NCBI GenBank assembly: GCA_018466975.1
Contig: CM031557.1
Span: forward strand, 186,001-250,000
Origin: Sparassis latifolia
Taxonomy: Eukaryota; Basidiomycota; Agaricomycetes; Polyporales; Sparassidaceae
Length of the DNA stretch: 64,000 nucleotides
Direction of reading: 5' to 3'
Shown: positions 33,887 through 44,935 of the stretch, in pieces
Position numbering within the stretch: position 1 is the stretch's first letter
How the letters are laid out: each line of letters opens with the position of its first letter
The notes under the pieces: model-generated
What the model saw: only the letters and a program-made list of their open reading frames with translations
What the model was told of the DNA's origin: nothing
The model's database searches: none
Made by a program: the position numbers and the translations under genes

Positions 33887-34571
33887 GGATTATAATCATG
33901 GTGGATGTTCTTGGATACCCTCGACCACCGCTGCTTCACTAATATCTATCGAGGCTAATGTATCCCGACGTCTGTTAGTGTGTACGATGCTCTTTCTCAA
34001 TGTAATGCATATGAAGATCAATCTCCTGCAGGCCCCTTCGCGAGTTGTTCTTCAATCACAGCCATTGCACCTCCATCGTTTGGCCGAACTTCATACACAT
34101 TGACATTCCGCACCGACAGTATTTAGGACCCATCCGAGATTCAATCGGGTCTTCCTTGTAAGGCATCCGTTCTGCTTCCGTCTGTTTTCACGCACCTCAA
34201 ATGAATGTTACTCGTGGCCCTTGCGCAGCGCTGCCAAATATACATATATCGGCAAGATCCACACGTCGAAACAGCACTCCAGTCTGCCTAAATCTTACTC
34301 TGTTCCAGGTGTTTTATGTAGGTGATTTGTGGCCGCTTTCAATCCTGTCCACGTCGCCGAGTTCAATGACACCTCGCTGCAGCTGACAGCCGCCGGGGGC
34401 ATGCCAGCCTCTCGTATCAATAGCATGGAGTCAGCCCTCCGAACACGAGTTTGGATGGGCCTTCGTGCGTGGCATTGGCTTCACCGCCTTTAAGTGTCCC
34501 TTCCGAGGCAGAATCGAAGCAGACTGCTCAAACGACTTCCTATTTTCTATTCTCCTTCTCAGGGCTGGCCC
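33887..34571. other. intergenic, possible 5' exons
   Basis: No firm gene. Frames at 34399 and 34451 may belong to an upstream exon of the next gene, as a T-rich tract ending CTCAG lies just before 34572. Not resolved. Confidence 0.35.
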
Positions 34572-36201
34572 ATGTCGCGGTACCAGGTGCTCAATGCACT
34601 ATCCCGTATTTTACAGGCGGGGCCTGGTTCAGAAGGCGAACCGGTGACCGATGCAGAAAAGGGCAAGGAGAGGGCTCCCGAGCTAGAACTCAGGATGGAC
34701 GACATATGCCTGGAAAAGAAACCCTCCTCAACTCTCAGCATCTCGACCGATCGTCTCCGTCCACCTGGCCCCTCCCGCATTTCATGGAAGAGTCCAAGTA
34801 GTGTACCAAACAGCCCGGGATCCATCACTCGCTCCGCCTCGTCCCCATCGCTCTTAGATAACTGCAAGCGGTCATCTCTCCGGCGGATGAGCTCGCAGTC
34901 TCTGAAGGTCGATTCGCCGCATGACACAGAGTCGCAGCGCGACAGTATCCCCTTCGCGCCGCTGAACCTCAAGCCGCTCTCGCCCATCACAGAAGTGCAC
35001 TTCCCCCCCGTGCGGCGACCCTCACTCGACTCAATCCCGCCCATCTTGGACTCGACGCGCTTGCACGAGGGACACGGTGAGTTTGCTTCTTGTCATGTCC
35101 AGCTGTTTTCTTGAACCCGGCAACGCAGCCCAAGCCGCCCACCCAGCCTTCATCACGCGCACGCTCAACCGCTCGATTAGCCAGGCGTCCACAAGCTCGC
35201 TCCGCTCGAACGCGTCGGCTGCACCCACGATCCCGCCGCTGGACCTTCGCCCGGACTTCCAGGCCACGCTTGGCATCCCTCCGGGCCCGCGCAAGCCACG
35301 TATGGGCGGCGCCACGATACCCACGGGAACAAGCAACATGACGCGCCCGCAGAAGTACTCGGTCATTTATGAGGACGGGGCTTCTGCGCGAACCTCGAGT
35401 TTCGTCACAGCTCCATCCGACGGTGACACCGAGCCACAGTTTCGCCCGGAGGATGTGCCGCACATGGACGAGCCGGAATATGCCCCATCGGTACACGCCA
35501 GCGCTGAAGGGACGGACGACGTGCCCGTGGACACGCTCCCCGCGGGTCTTTATGACATTCCTTTAACGGCGGAGCCACGCGGCCGGCCAACGAGCGTGCA
35601 CACGCATCCCTCCGCGTCTGCCTCGCAGCGGTCAACCTCACCCACCGAGTCTATCATCCACAAGCGGTGGCTCAAGGGTGTGTCGTTTGGGAGTGATCGG
35701 TTCGTTGTTCCCCTGCACGACTGCAGAAGTGGCAGGTCACCACTGCATGCGTCCTATTCTGGCTAGGCTTCGTCGGGCCTTGGTGTTGGCTTATTGGGGC
35801 TGGATCCTCTCAGAAGGGGAGGAGACTAGATCGGGAGGTAAACGGGAGTCGCTTCTTCCCTTGTGGGCCAGGAGGGGGAAGAGAGGTTCAGGGGAGAAGG
35901 GCAAGATGCCAGCGGAAAAGGGCAAGTTGTTAGGGAGAACGATAAGATGCCAGCAAGCAACAAGAAAACTGGGCGCAAGTCGTGGTACCCGCTAGTCGCT
36001 CCGTCGTTGGAGACATTGACACCGTCGGTGCACAGCGATATCGATATATCGTTCACACCAACACGGAGGATGAAGAGAGACAGTAGGGTGGTGACCGATC
36101 CGTGGATTTTCAGGTGTCGCGTTGCAGCCATTGCAAGTGGAATCTGTATTCTTGCTGCGTTCATAGTGGCTTTGGTGTTTGCTGGCGGTGTTCGGGCGTG
36201 A
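34572..36201 (+). CDS. Ser-rich protein with two C-terminal membrane segments, function unknown
   Basis: Exon 1 (34572-35076) and exon 2 (from 35129) join in phase into a Ser/Pro/Thr-rich region of about 350 residues. Near the end are two hydrophobic stretches: TTACVLFWLGFVGPWCWLIG (about 35735-35795) and RVAAIASGICILAAFIVALV (about 36120-36180), separated by a charged loop containing SWYPLVAPSLETL. The protein ends at TGA 36199-36201. The splice before the first helix is ambiguous: a GTGTCG donor restores the frame. The loop needs either an unusually short 34-nt intron or a frameshift near 35838-35872. I recall similar basidiomycete proteins but no function. The start may lie further upstream. 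Confidence 0.55.
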
Positions 36202-36406
36202 TTGTAACGTGTACTAACGCATGTTGGTCTGCCACGAAGTTTTAATAGAAGGGACGTTTCCTCGCGGTGAGGCGGTATATTTCGTCAGTGGGGTAATAGG
36301 TCCTTGCTTGGTAAAATAAGACATTACAGCGCAGCAATGCGATACTGATACAGCATGAAGAATAAATACCATGTCAATGCAGATCCAGATACATGTGATA
36401 GATAGA

Positions 36407-39400
36407 TTAGTCGGTGAGATTGAAATATGCGCGGAACATGGACTCGTCACGCAGAGGCGAGCCGGAGATGACGGAATGGACGTGCAGTAAGAGACCAGGG
36501 AAGCGCCGAGTGAAGTACGACAAGAAGCCTTCAGGCATTGATCCCAGTAGTCGCTTGACATTGCCGGGTAGATCTTGGTAATGATGTTTCTGCATGCAAA
36601 CATTCAGTAACCGGAATTCGAAAGTTCGCATAGTCGTACGGACCTTATTTCGAAGCGCACGAAGAAGATCCTGGACTGAACGCCCGTCATACTTCCTGAA
36701 TTTGCCCAGGTTCTCTATGAATAGTCTATCCAGTCGAGAATGCCAGTCGTTCCCTACGACGTCGACAGCGCCTGTTTCTAGCGAGATGAGGTTGGGATCT
36801 CTAGGATCCCGGCACATAATCTCAAAACGATCAGATGTATCTTGCAGGAATGTCAACCGCTTCCCAGGATCCCAAAAATACGGATGCAGTAGACATGTAC
36901 TGGTATCGGGTCTATAAGTCGTTGATGCTTCAGCTCAAATACTGTCAGGTATAAACAGTAGCAGACTCACCTATGGTATGCTTCGGGACTCAACATCTGG
37001 GATATAAGGTCAACACCCTCGGAGCCTTCCTCTCCAAAACGCTCCAACCCCTCCAGCGATTTTGAGTTTTTCAAAATATTGACCTCTCGCTCGAACCGAT
37101 CGCCAAATGGATGCGACCCATTGGTGAGCACATAATAATACAGACATCCCAGGGCAAAGATGTCAACCGACTTCGTCAACCGCGTCGACTTCCCTGTCGG
37201 CGTACCACTGGTCGTAGTACCGACAGAACTTCGCGATGACTGTGAGTCGTCTGTCCCAGTGTCTTCCAACTTCACCTCCCCACGCAAGATCTCCGGAGCT
37301 CTCCAACCGACCGTTCCAGCCGCCATTGCCCCGTGCGCTGTCGGTAAGAAACTCGTCTGTTCCATTTCTAGCTTCCTGCACAGCCCAAAGTCGGATATGA
37401 GCATGCGGTGGCCTGCGCTCTCACCAACGCCCTTCTTGGCGTCTGAGATGAGAATATTCTGCGGCTTGATATCCCGGTGGACGATCTTTAGCGCATGCAG
37501 ATGTCGGAGTCCCAGCGTGATCTGCCGCAGTGCACGCTTCGGGTCAAACGATGCGACGATCTCCGGGAAGTCGTCTGGTCGCTCTATCACGTCGGCCAAG
37601 GAGGCGGGACACAGCTCGAGCGCGATGTAGAGAAAGTTCGCATGCGATTCCTGGTAATAATACCGGATAACGTTGGGGTGATCATCCGACTCTTGCAGTA
37701 CAGTCACTTCGCGAGCCGCCAGGGTGACAAAGTCCTGAAGAAGTCGCTTCACGGCGACCGCACGACCCTGCAGTGACCCCTTGAAGACAACTGTGCCATG
37801 GGAGCCAAACCCTGTTCGTCATGTTAGGATGATCCATGTCAAAACAGCAGCCACATAGTTGCACTTACCTAGCACGGTGTCCGACACTATGAGAGATGGC
37901 ACGACTGGTGCTGGCGTTGGCGATGGAGACAACACGATGGCGGACGGTGAGACGACCTGGGCCGCATCGCCATTCTGGCCATCTTTGCCTGTCTTCCCTG
38001 CGTGTTTCTCCTCCACCTCAGGTACTGCATCTTGAGCCGAACCGTTGGTAGTAATTCCCTTCTTCTTCTTCCCTCGCTTTCTCCGTAACGCCTTGCGTTT
38101 CCCTGCAATAGCAGGACCGTCACCTTCCCTCTCACTCTCGTCGCCATCGGCACCGTCGTCAGCGAAATCAGCAGAAATCGTCGCAGGTAGTCTGGGTTCC
38201 TCCGTTTCTGGAACGAAGACGACCCTCCTCGCCGAGAGTAAAGTAACTGGACCTTGTGAGAGTGCCTCAATGGCAGGGACTGGTAGTATCTCAGGCTCTG
38301 TTTCAGGTGGATCGGAGACCGAGCTATCGCCAGCCTTGTCTTTCTCTGGAGCACGCTCGTGAGAAATCACCTGGCTTGTTGACGGCTTTCCAAATAGACC
38401 CTTCAGATAACCTATTGACAAGGTAAGGATAAAGACCGCAAAACCAAATGACCCCAGTGTCGTGGTGCTAAAATTGAGGTTGACGCCACCCTCTTCCACC
38501 AATGGCGGGCCATCGGCGCCCAAGGTGTTCGGCATCGAGGGAGGAGATATCGAGACATTGTTGAGGACATTCGTCACATCAGGTATCTCCTGTGCGGTAC
38601 CTTTGTAGGTTGGGGGAAGAGGTACGGACGGCGCTCCGTCAAGCAGCCTGCTCAGCCGCGAGCGGCTAGACGACTCGAGCCTCCTAACGCCAGTCAGACA
38701 CCTGCGATTCGTGCTGTCCACCCTGCACAGCTCACGTAGCTTGCGGTGCTTTACCATGTGCTTGACAGAGTCGACGTCAGATGGAAGGTCCCTGGCAGGG
38801 TCGAAATCCAGCCCCGGCGGCGGATCCAGCGTCTGCCCGACGTCGCCGAACACGACGAGCGGGTAACGGTCAGGGCTCATTGCAAAGAGCGAGTCCGTCT
38901 CCTCCACAAGACCGATGTACGCGGAATCGAGATTCGGCAGCTGGTTATGTTTCGCAGCATCAGTGAGGTCGAAGCCGGGCAACATATCTTGCAGACTAGG
39001 CCGCGGCTGCAAGAGCACGAATGGGTGCTGGCGGTTCGGAGACTTCAAGACATCAAATACTGCGACGCTGGGGTAGGTGAGTAAGCGCCTTCCGAGGAAA
39101 CAAGTGCTAGGCTTACATCGGGTTCGAAAACGTCTGCCCCCATAGCATCTGTGTCTTGGGCGCCACGTCTGACATGTGCCTGTCGCCATTACCGGTGCGG
39201 AATGACATGATGTCACCGTTTGGAAGCGGCTGAATGTATGCATGGTCGGCCGTATACCGGTAAAGGGACTGCAGCCCATGGTCCTGGTTGTTTGGACCGT
39301 ACGTCGAAAAGGAAAGATTCTGAACAGGAGGCCTGGCTAAAGACGAACCAAGTGGGCGCGTATGAATTGATATGTGGTAATCTTGCAACGATGTCATCAA

Positions 39401-40131
39401 TGGATCCTATAGCTTGGTCGAAAATATTACTCACCGGTACGGCCGATGAACACTTCCGACAGCTTCGATGACGCCCTGGGCGGTTTCGTTCCATCTAGCT
39501 CGTCTAAGTCGACGAAGGGTTCTACGTCGTCATACGGATCCCAAGGGCATTCTGAGCTGATGGTCGCCTTCACCCGCCCCGTCTCCAGTTCAATCAGTAA
39601 CAAAGATGTCTCCTTCCTACCCACAAACACGCGCCGGTAATCATCGTCAGAAGAGCTGTAGGGAGACATGTCGACGAGCTGAGACATCGAGAACGGTAGG
39701 CTCTGCAACGGACTGTTCGCAGAGGACATAACATATATCTCTCCAGACTGAGGTTCAATCACATATAACTCCTGGTATATTGAGTCCTCGTCCGTGGTCT
39801 CATAGTCGATGTCCGGGTGCTGGGTACGGACTAGAGGACCCAAGGTCGCCGGGTCAGTTGGAGTAGATGCCATTGACCACAGCGTGTCCCCAGATGTCCT
39901 GTTAAGCGCATGGAGCTTCCCATCGACGGAGGCAACTAGGGCGATATCCAGCAAGTCGGATTCGTCCTTTACGGACAGTGGCAGAAAGTGGTTGCCCTCA
40001 TGTGCAAGCTCGACATGGGCTGAGAGCTCGGTGACGGCTGAAGTCCTCGGTAAGATGTGCCTTGCTGAACACAATCCCAGAGTCAAGAATAATAAAGTCG
40101 AAAACAGAGAGAGGTATGCATGGAGTATCAT
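36407..40131 (-). CDS. IRE1: IRE1 ER-stress sensor: kinase and RNase
   Basis: Exons 39435-40131, 39117-39381, 37869-39067, 36971-37811, 36644-36911 and 36407-36589 join in phase to 1150 residues. It is the ER-membrane sensor that splices HAC1-type mRNA. Order: signal peptide (AYLSLFSTLLFLTLGLCSA); a lumenal domain with beta-propeller text such as VDGKLHALNRTSGDTLW; a membrane helix (LGSFGFAVFILTLSIGYLKG); a basic linker (KRKALRRKRGKKKKG) resembling the NLS-like stretch of yeast Ire1; a kinase domain (GSHGTVVF, VAVKRLL, HRDIKPQNIL, DFGLCRKL, GTVGWRAPEIL); and a KEN RNase domain (ENLGKFRKYDG, LLRALRNKKHHYQDLP, MPEGFLSYFTRRFP). Kinase residues H, R and D are all present. An acidic/Ser insertion lies between APE and DIFALGC. 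The gene is intact. Confidence 0.95.
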
Positions 40132-40584
40132 CTCTGCCAGTTCATGAGACGAGATAATTAAAAAAAGTCGAAACCTCAGGCCTTCAGGCCTCACCGTGAC
40201 AGCACATCCTACCGCTGCGGCGCGGAGTGTCAGGGGTCGATATAGATATAGCGTCTAACTTAAGATCTGTTGGGTGTCACACGCATGATAAATCGTGCGA
40301 GATCGGATATAACGACTCAACTCCCTCGACATGAATAACTAATGCGCTCCCTCTGCTCTGTAGTCTGGCTTGTACAGAGTGTGTATAATATCTAGTCCTA
40401 ACAAGAAGGGAAGGCAAGTGTCAAACCAGGTTGTGTGATAAAACCCACAATAGCTGGAATACATTTATAGGAGACCTGTCTACATATCGGGTAGTTTACG
40501 CTCTAGATGAAGAAGTGTAACCGACAAATATAGGCTGAGGTGTGACGCGCTCAACGGCAGAAATTCGTGCACAATTCCTCTGCC
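40132..40584. promoter_or_regulatory. divergent promoter region IRE1/JIP5
   Basis: About 450 bp between divergent start codons. AT-rich with TATATA-like words near 40235-40250. I see no assured unfolded-protein-response element. Confidence 0.35.
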
Positions 40585-42126
40585 ATGCCCGACATCCCAG
40601 TTGGAGGGCAAATATTTGACCTCATCTTCCATCCCCACGAATCCCTTGTCTTTACAGGGCTTCTGTCAGGAGAAGTGAAGGCGTTCGGCTACGACGATCA
40701 AGGGAAATACGAGAGCAAATTCACTGTACGGCCTTCCAAGAGGTCATGTCGCGGTGTGGGCATCAGCGAGGATGGTAGCCAGCTCTGGGCTGCGGGGAAA
40801 GGGAAGGCGCTTCAGTACGTGTTAGCAAGGTCTCAGCTTTTCCTGCTATTGACAGGTTCTTACATCCAGCACGATTGACACCGCGACTGGTGTTGTAATA
40901 GATACCCGCGCAGCCGCGCACGAGTGAGTAGTGCTGCTGTGCTGCCTATACTTCCGTTTTCTGACCTGGACAGTACTCGGAAGTGTGGCTATCAACCGCG
41001 TGAAGCGTCTCTTGCCTCACTTGCTGTCGACCGGTGATGATGACGGCGTGATCAAAGTGAATTCTCATTTCTTCTCTGTATGCGACAGCGTGTTCACTCG
41101 TCCCAACGTTTCCGCAGTTATGGGATCCGCGTAAAAAAGACGCAATTCGCGCATATACCCACCATTTCGACTTCATCTCTGATTTTCTTTGGCTCAACGA
41201 TGCGAAGCAGCTTGTCTCAACAAGGTATGCATCCTTTCTCGTTTTTGATACTTCTGAGCGAAGCTGATGTCAAGCTATCAGTGGAGACGGGACATTGTCT
41301 GTGATAGACGTCAGAGCCAAGAAGACGGAGCCATTCGCCCAATCAGAATATCAAGAAGACGAGTTGCTCTCCATAGTCCCTATCAAAGGGTATGTCTGGC
41401 GTGTCCTTGTATTCTGTTATCTCACATTTCATACCAGAGGGAAGAAATTTGCTGTTGGCACACAGCTGGGGATCTTGTCGATATTCAACAGGCGAAACGG
41501 GTGGGGAGATTGTGTAGACCGAATACCGGGGTAAGGAGCTGTTTCTCCCAGTCTGCGTTATTTCTCATACCGTACGCGACAGCCACCCACAATCCATCGA
41601 CACCCTTTGCAATGTCCCTTCCTATTACCCCTCTTCACATTCGACTATTCTTTCTGGATCTTCTGACGGGCTCCTGCGCGCCGTCCAGCTCTTCCCGACA
41701 AAGCTGCTCGGCGTTGTCGCAGACCACGGCGAATTCCCCATTGAGCGCATCGCAGTCGACAGGGCTGGTGAGGGACGGTGGGTGGGAAGCGCAGGGCACG
41801 AAGAGGTGCTGAAGTTGACGGACCTGCGAGAGGTCTTCGAGGACGAGAACGAGGATGAAGATGGGGACGGTGATGGGGAGAAGGTGGATGGAAGCGACAG
41901 TGAGGACGGTGAAGATGAAGATGCGAAGAAGACGCAACAGAACGAGGAGGACGCGAATCCGGAGGAACAGGCTGAGGAGAGGGATGCAGATTCAAGCGAA
42001 GATGAAGAAGCAGTTTTAGAACGCAAGAAAAGGAAGCGGAAGGATAAGGACCCGCTTCATGCAGCGAAGAAAACGAAGCGTCGGAACGAGGTGGAAGCTG
42101 AAGCTTCCTTCTTCGCTGACTTATAG
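40585..42126 (+). CDS. JIP5: WD-repeat protein Jip5 (WDR55-like), ribosome biogenesis
   Basis: About seven exons. Conserved text runs in order: GQIFDLIFHPHESLVFTGLL, KRSCRGVGISEDGSQLWAAG, INRVKRLLPHLLSTGDDDG, LWDPRKKDAIRAYTHHFDFI, SDFLWLNDAKQLVSTSGDG, then TLSVIDVRAKK, FAVGTQLGILSIFNR, and GSSDGLLRAVQLFPTKLLG. These are six to seven WD-type blades. The C-terminal tail is strongly acidic (Asp/Glu runs, 41830-41990) and then basic (KKRKRKDK, AKKTKRR), as in nucleolar members; yeast Jip5 is needed for 60S subunit formation. Most splice phases agree; the acceptor before VAINRVKR is unusual (AAG) and may be misplaced. Confidence 0.85.
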
Positions 42127-42339
42127 CGGCACTACGATAACCTTGCGGTGGGCCTCTATATATTTTTCAATGGCTCGAGTGATTCCAGCTTGCTATCACA
42201 CCCAAGTTAATCCAGGGTGATTGGAAAGTATAGACGTTTCCAGCGACTCCAAATCCTACAAATACACTTCATCCTGATGCTGCCCAAGAGACGGCAAGGT
42301 GGTAATCATCGACCGCCCACCTCGAAATCACTGCAGCAC

Positions 42340-44233
42340 CTAGTAATATTCCACTAAGCGGGTAACCGTGGCCTGCTCGGTTTCTGCCTTCAGGAAAGTC
42401 TCCAATTCCTAGGAATATGTTATTTCCATGAGCAACTCGAGCGATACCAGAACGCACTTCATTGACTACAAGATACTTCTCAACAAAGCCTTCCCCTAGT
42501 GCGGCTCCAAGTACCTCATCCTGGGCAAGCAACTTCCGCGCATCGGCGATAGTCCCTGGAAGCCTACCCGGATTATCCAATCCGACTGCGCGCCGCTCTC
42601 CCTCGTCCATCTGGAACACGGGCTTGAGACAATCGCCCACCGAAAGCAGCGCGCCGTCCAAGATGCCGTGGACGCCGACAGCGATAACGCCCGCGAGAAC
42701 GAGGTACGGGTTGGCCGTAGCGTCACCGCACTTCATCTCAAAGTGGTGATGGTGCGGCGGCCCGCAGAGGCGAATGGGTGTCTCACGATTGTCGGTGCCC
42801 CAGCAGGCGTACGTGCCGCCGGACCAGATCCCGTCGAGCACGCGTGCGTAGGACGCAGCGGTTGGCAGTGTGAGTGCGCAGAGCGCCGGCAGGTGCGTGA
42901 TCCACGATTGCAGGAAGGAGCGCTCGGTGAGAGTGAGCGTCGGTGCGAGCGACGCGTCGGTGTCGGGGCGCACTGGCGGTGGGTGCATACGGGAGGAGTG
43001 CATGGAAAGGTGCATATGCGCGCCACTACCGCCTGTTTCATAGTCAATTAGTGGAATGTCGGAACGAAGAAAGAACTTACAATTATCAGAGTGCAAACGG
43101 GGAGCAAATGTTGCTCGCAGACCGTGCTTGGCTGCAACGTTGTAGATGGTCTCCCGTGTGAAGACGACAGCATCCGCGGCTTCCAGCGGAGCGAGAGGAC
43201 CTGTGACTACTTCATACTGGAAAGGTTATCAGCGTAGGCAACGACGTGCTGCAATGTACAGAAAGGCGCAGTCAACACATCGGCACTGTGAGCAAGGTAC
43301 GTGAAGTATGTGAAGGCTGCATATATGCTCAAGAAAATGATCGAGACGAAGTATGTCCGAATGCCTCCGGCACATCGTTCAGCTGCGGCGGTTTCTAGTT
43401 ATACCCTGCATTTTTCCATGCTCTGGGTTTGAGCTTGCAAGTATATCCTTATATACCTCTTACGCACCATGCTTCATAAACGGGCAGGTCAGCTAGTTAA
43501 TCCACTCACTTGACCCGGAGCAGCCTCCGCGTGGTACATTTGCAACTCGATCCCGCCTTCCAAGAGATCATGGGCGATCTCCTCGAGCACCTTTGCTTCA
43601 ACAGAGCCTGAAGGGAACTTGGATGAGCAGGACCAGTCTGCATTGTTGACGGCAATCGGCGTGGGTGAGGTTGCTTTCAGTAGGATAAATTCAGACTCGA
43701 AGCCAGCCAAGAACGCAAGTCCAGCCTTTGCGAGCGCTTCTCTGCACGTTGATTAGATTCGGAGTGTAGGTAAGCCAAAACTGTAGGACATACTCAACGA
43801 TCCTGTTCAACAGCGTTCTCGGACATAAATCTACGGTAAGGCCGGCATTTGGAGCGGCGGTCTTCTCCTGGAACCATCCCATAACGGAGGCGTGTCCAGG
43901 TGCATAAGGGCAGATACGGAAGCTGCTGAGATCGGGGACATAGAGATATTCGCCGGTCCCAGAGAAGCCAGGTACGGAGCTGCAACCTATGATCCCGAGG
44001 GTGGTTTTGGCGAGACACACTCCTGGGCGCGATGAGCTCAGTAGCTTGACGAAGTACTTCCTGGGGAGGACGCGAAATCGAACGGTGTTGACCAGATCAA
44101 CCCATTGTACGCGGATGTAGCGAATATCATGGGCTTGGCAAATGCTGTGAAGACGGTCAGCAGAAAGGAGCTCCGCCGGTTTGGTAGGCTTATAGAGGAC
44201 GCCGTAGTCGGTCGCTGCTGCAGGAGGGCTCAT
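42340..44233 (-). CDS. glutamine-synthetase-like gamma-glutamyl ligase (GS-I/FluG/PuuA type)
   Basis: Exons run from ATG 44233 to a last exon 42340-42408 (ends TRLVEYY). The fold is that of type I glutamine synthetase: it joins the gamma-carboxyl of glutamate to ammonia or an amine using ATP. Residues seen: metal ligands in FESEF; EAAPGQYE and GSGAHMHLS, the glutamate/ATP and metal loop; NRETPIRL; and FEMKCGDATANPYLVLAG. In the last, Lys stands where FluG/GS members often have Arg. The N-terminus RYIRVQWVDLVNTVRFR is typical of the fungal GS-like group, not of true GS-II. The intron 43217-43511 is long for this region. It lies head to head with an aldehyde dehydrogenase 702 bp away. Substrate unknown; amines are a reasonable guess. 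Confidence 0.85.
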
Positions 44234-44935
44234 GATGGCTCCAGAACAAGTTGCGATAGATGTCTATCATACAGACCAACTCCGCCAAAGTCGTCGGCAA
44301 CCAAACAAACGCTCGGCCCTGCCGAAACTGGAGGAGATAAACTTCTCCGTTAAACCTACGCTGAGGTGCTGCAGATATCCTTTTGACTCAGAGGACCAAC
44401 ACCGCATGCATGATGGGCTTCCGAAGCCCGTCATGCGTGGAAGATCAGAGAGAGAGTCTGTCAGATCTGATCTTCCTGGACGGTCTCAACGTTCAACGTT
44501 CAACGTCAACCTCGATCATGAAATCGATGGCAGAGAAATAACAACATACTTTGGGACGCTCTTAATATACGGAGGCTTCAGATTTGGTTCTTATTATCAG
44601 CCGCAGGCACTACATAATATTACCGTGATCTGACAGACAATCTTCGTCAACTTTTCGTTCTCAGACTTTGTGTACATCCTTCGTTCACCATGTTCCACGA
44701 CGTGAAGACTTACTGGACTGTGATGTATATACGTATCCTCCTAAAGAACACTTCAGCCCCTCGTCGTTGTGTCGCTGGCGGTACGGATCATGCAGTAGAC
44801 GTGACCAAAGTTACGCGACTGCAGGGCGCTCACCGGTTCCAAGATTCACCAACACCCGCCTCCAACACGTTGGCTCAGAGTCATATATCCCCGACAGCGC
44901 AGGTCGAGCAGCACAATTTTTTGAGTTAAACGACC
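44234..44935. promoter_or_regulatory. shared divergent promoter, GS-like ligase / ALDH7
   Basis: A 702-bp gap between the start codons. It contains a small tandem AACGTTC repeat at about 44487-44505. No binding site decided. Two weak frames here are not convincing genes. Confidence 0.4.
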
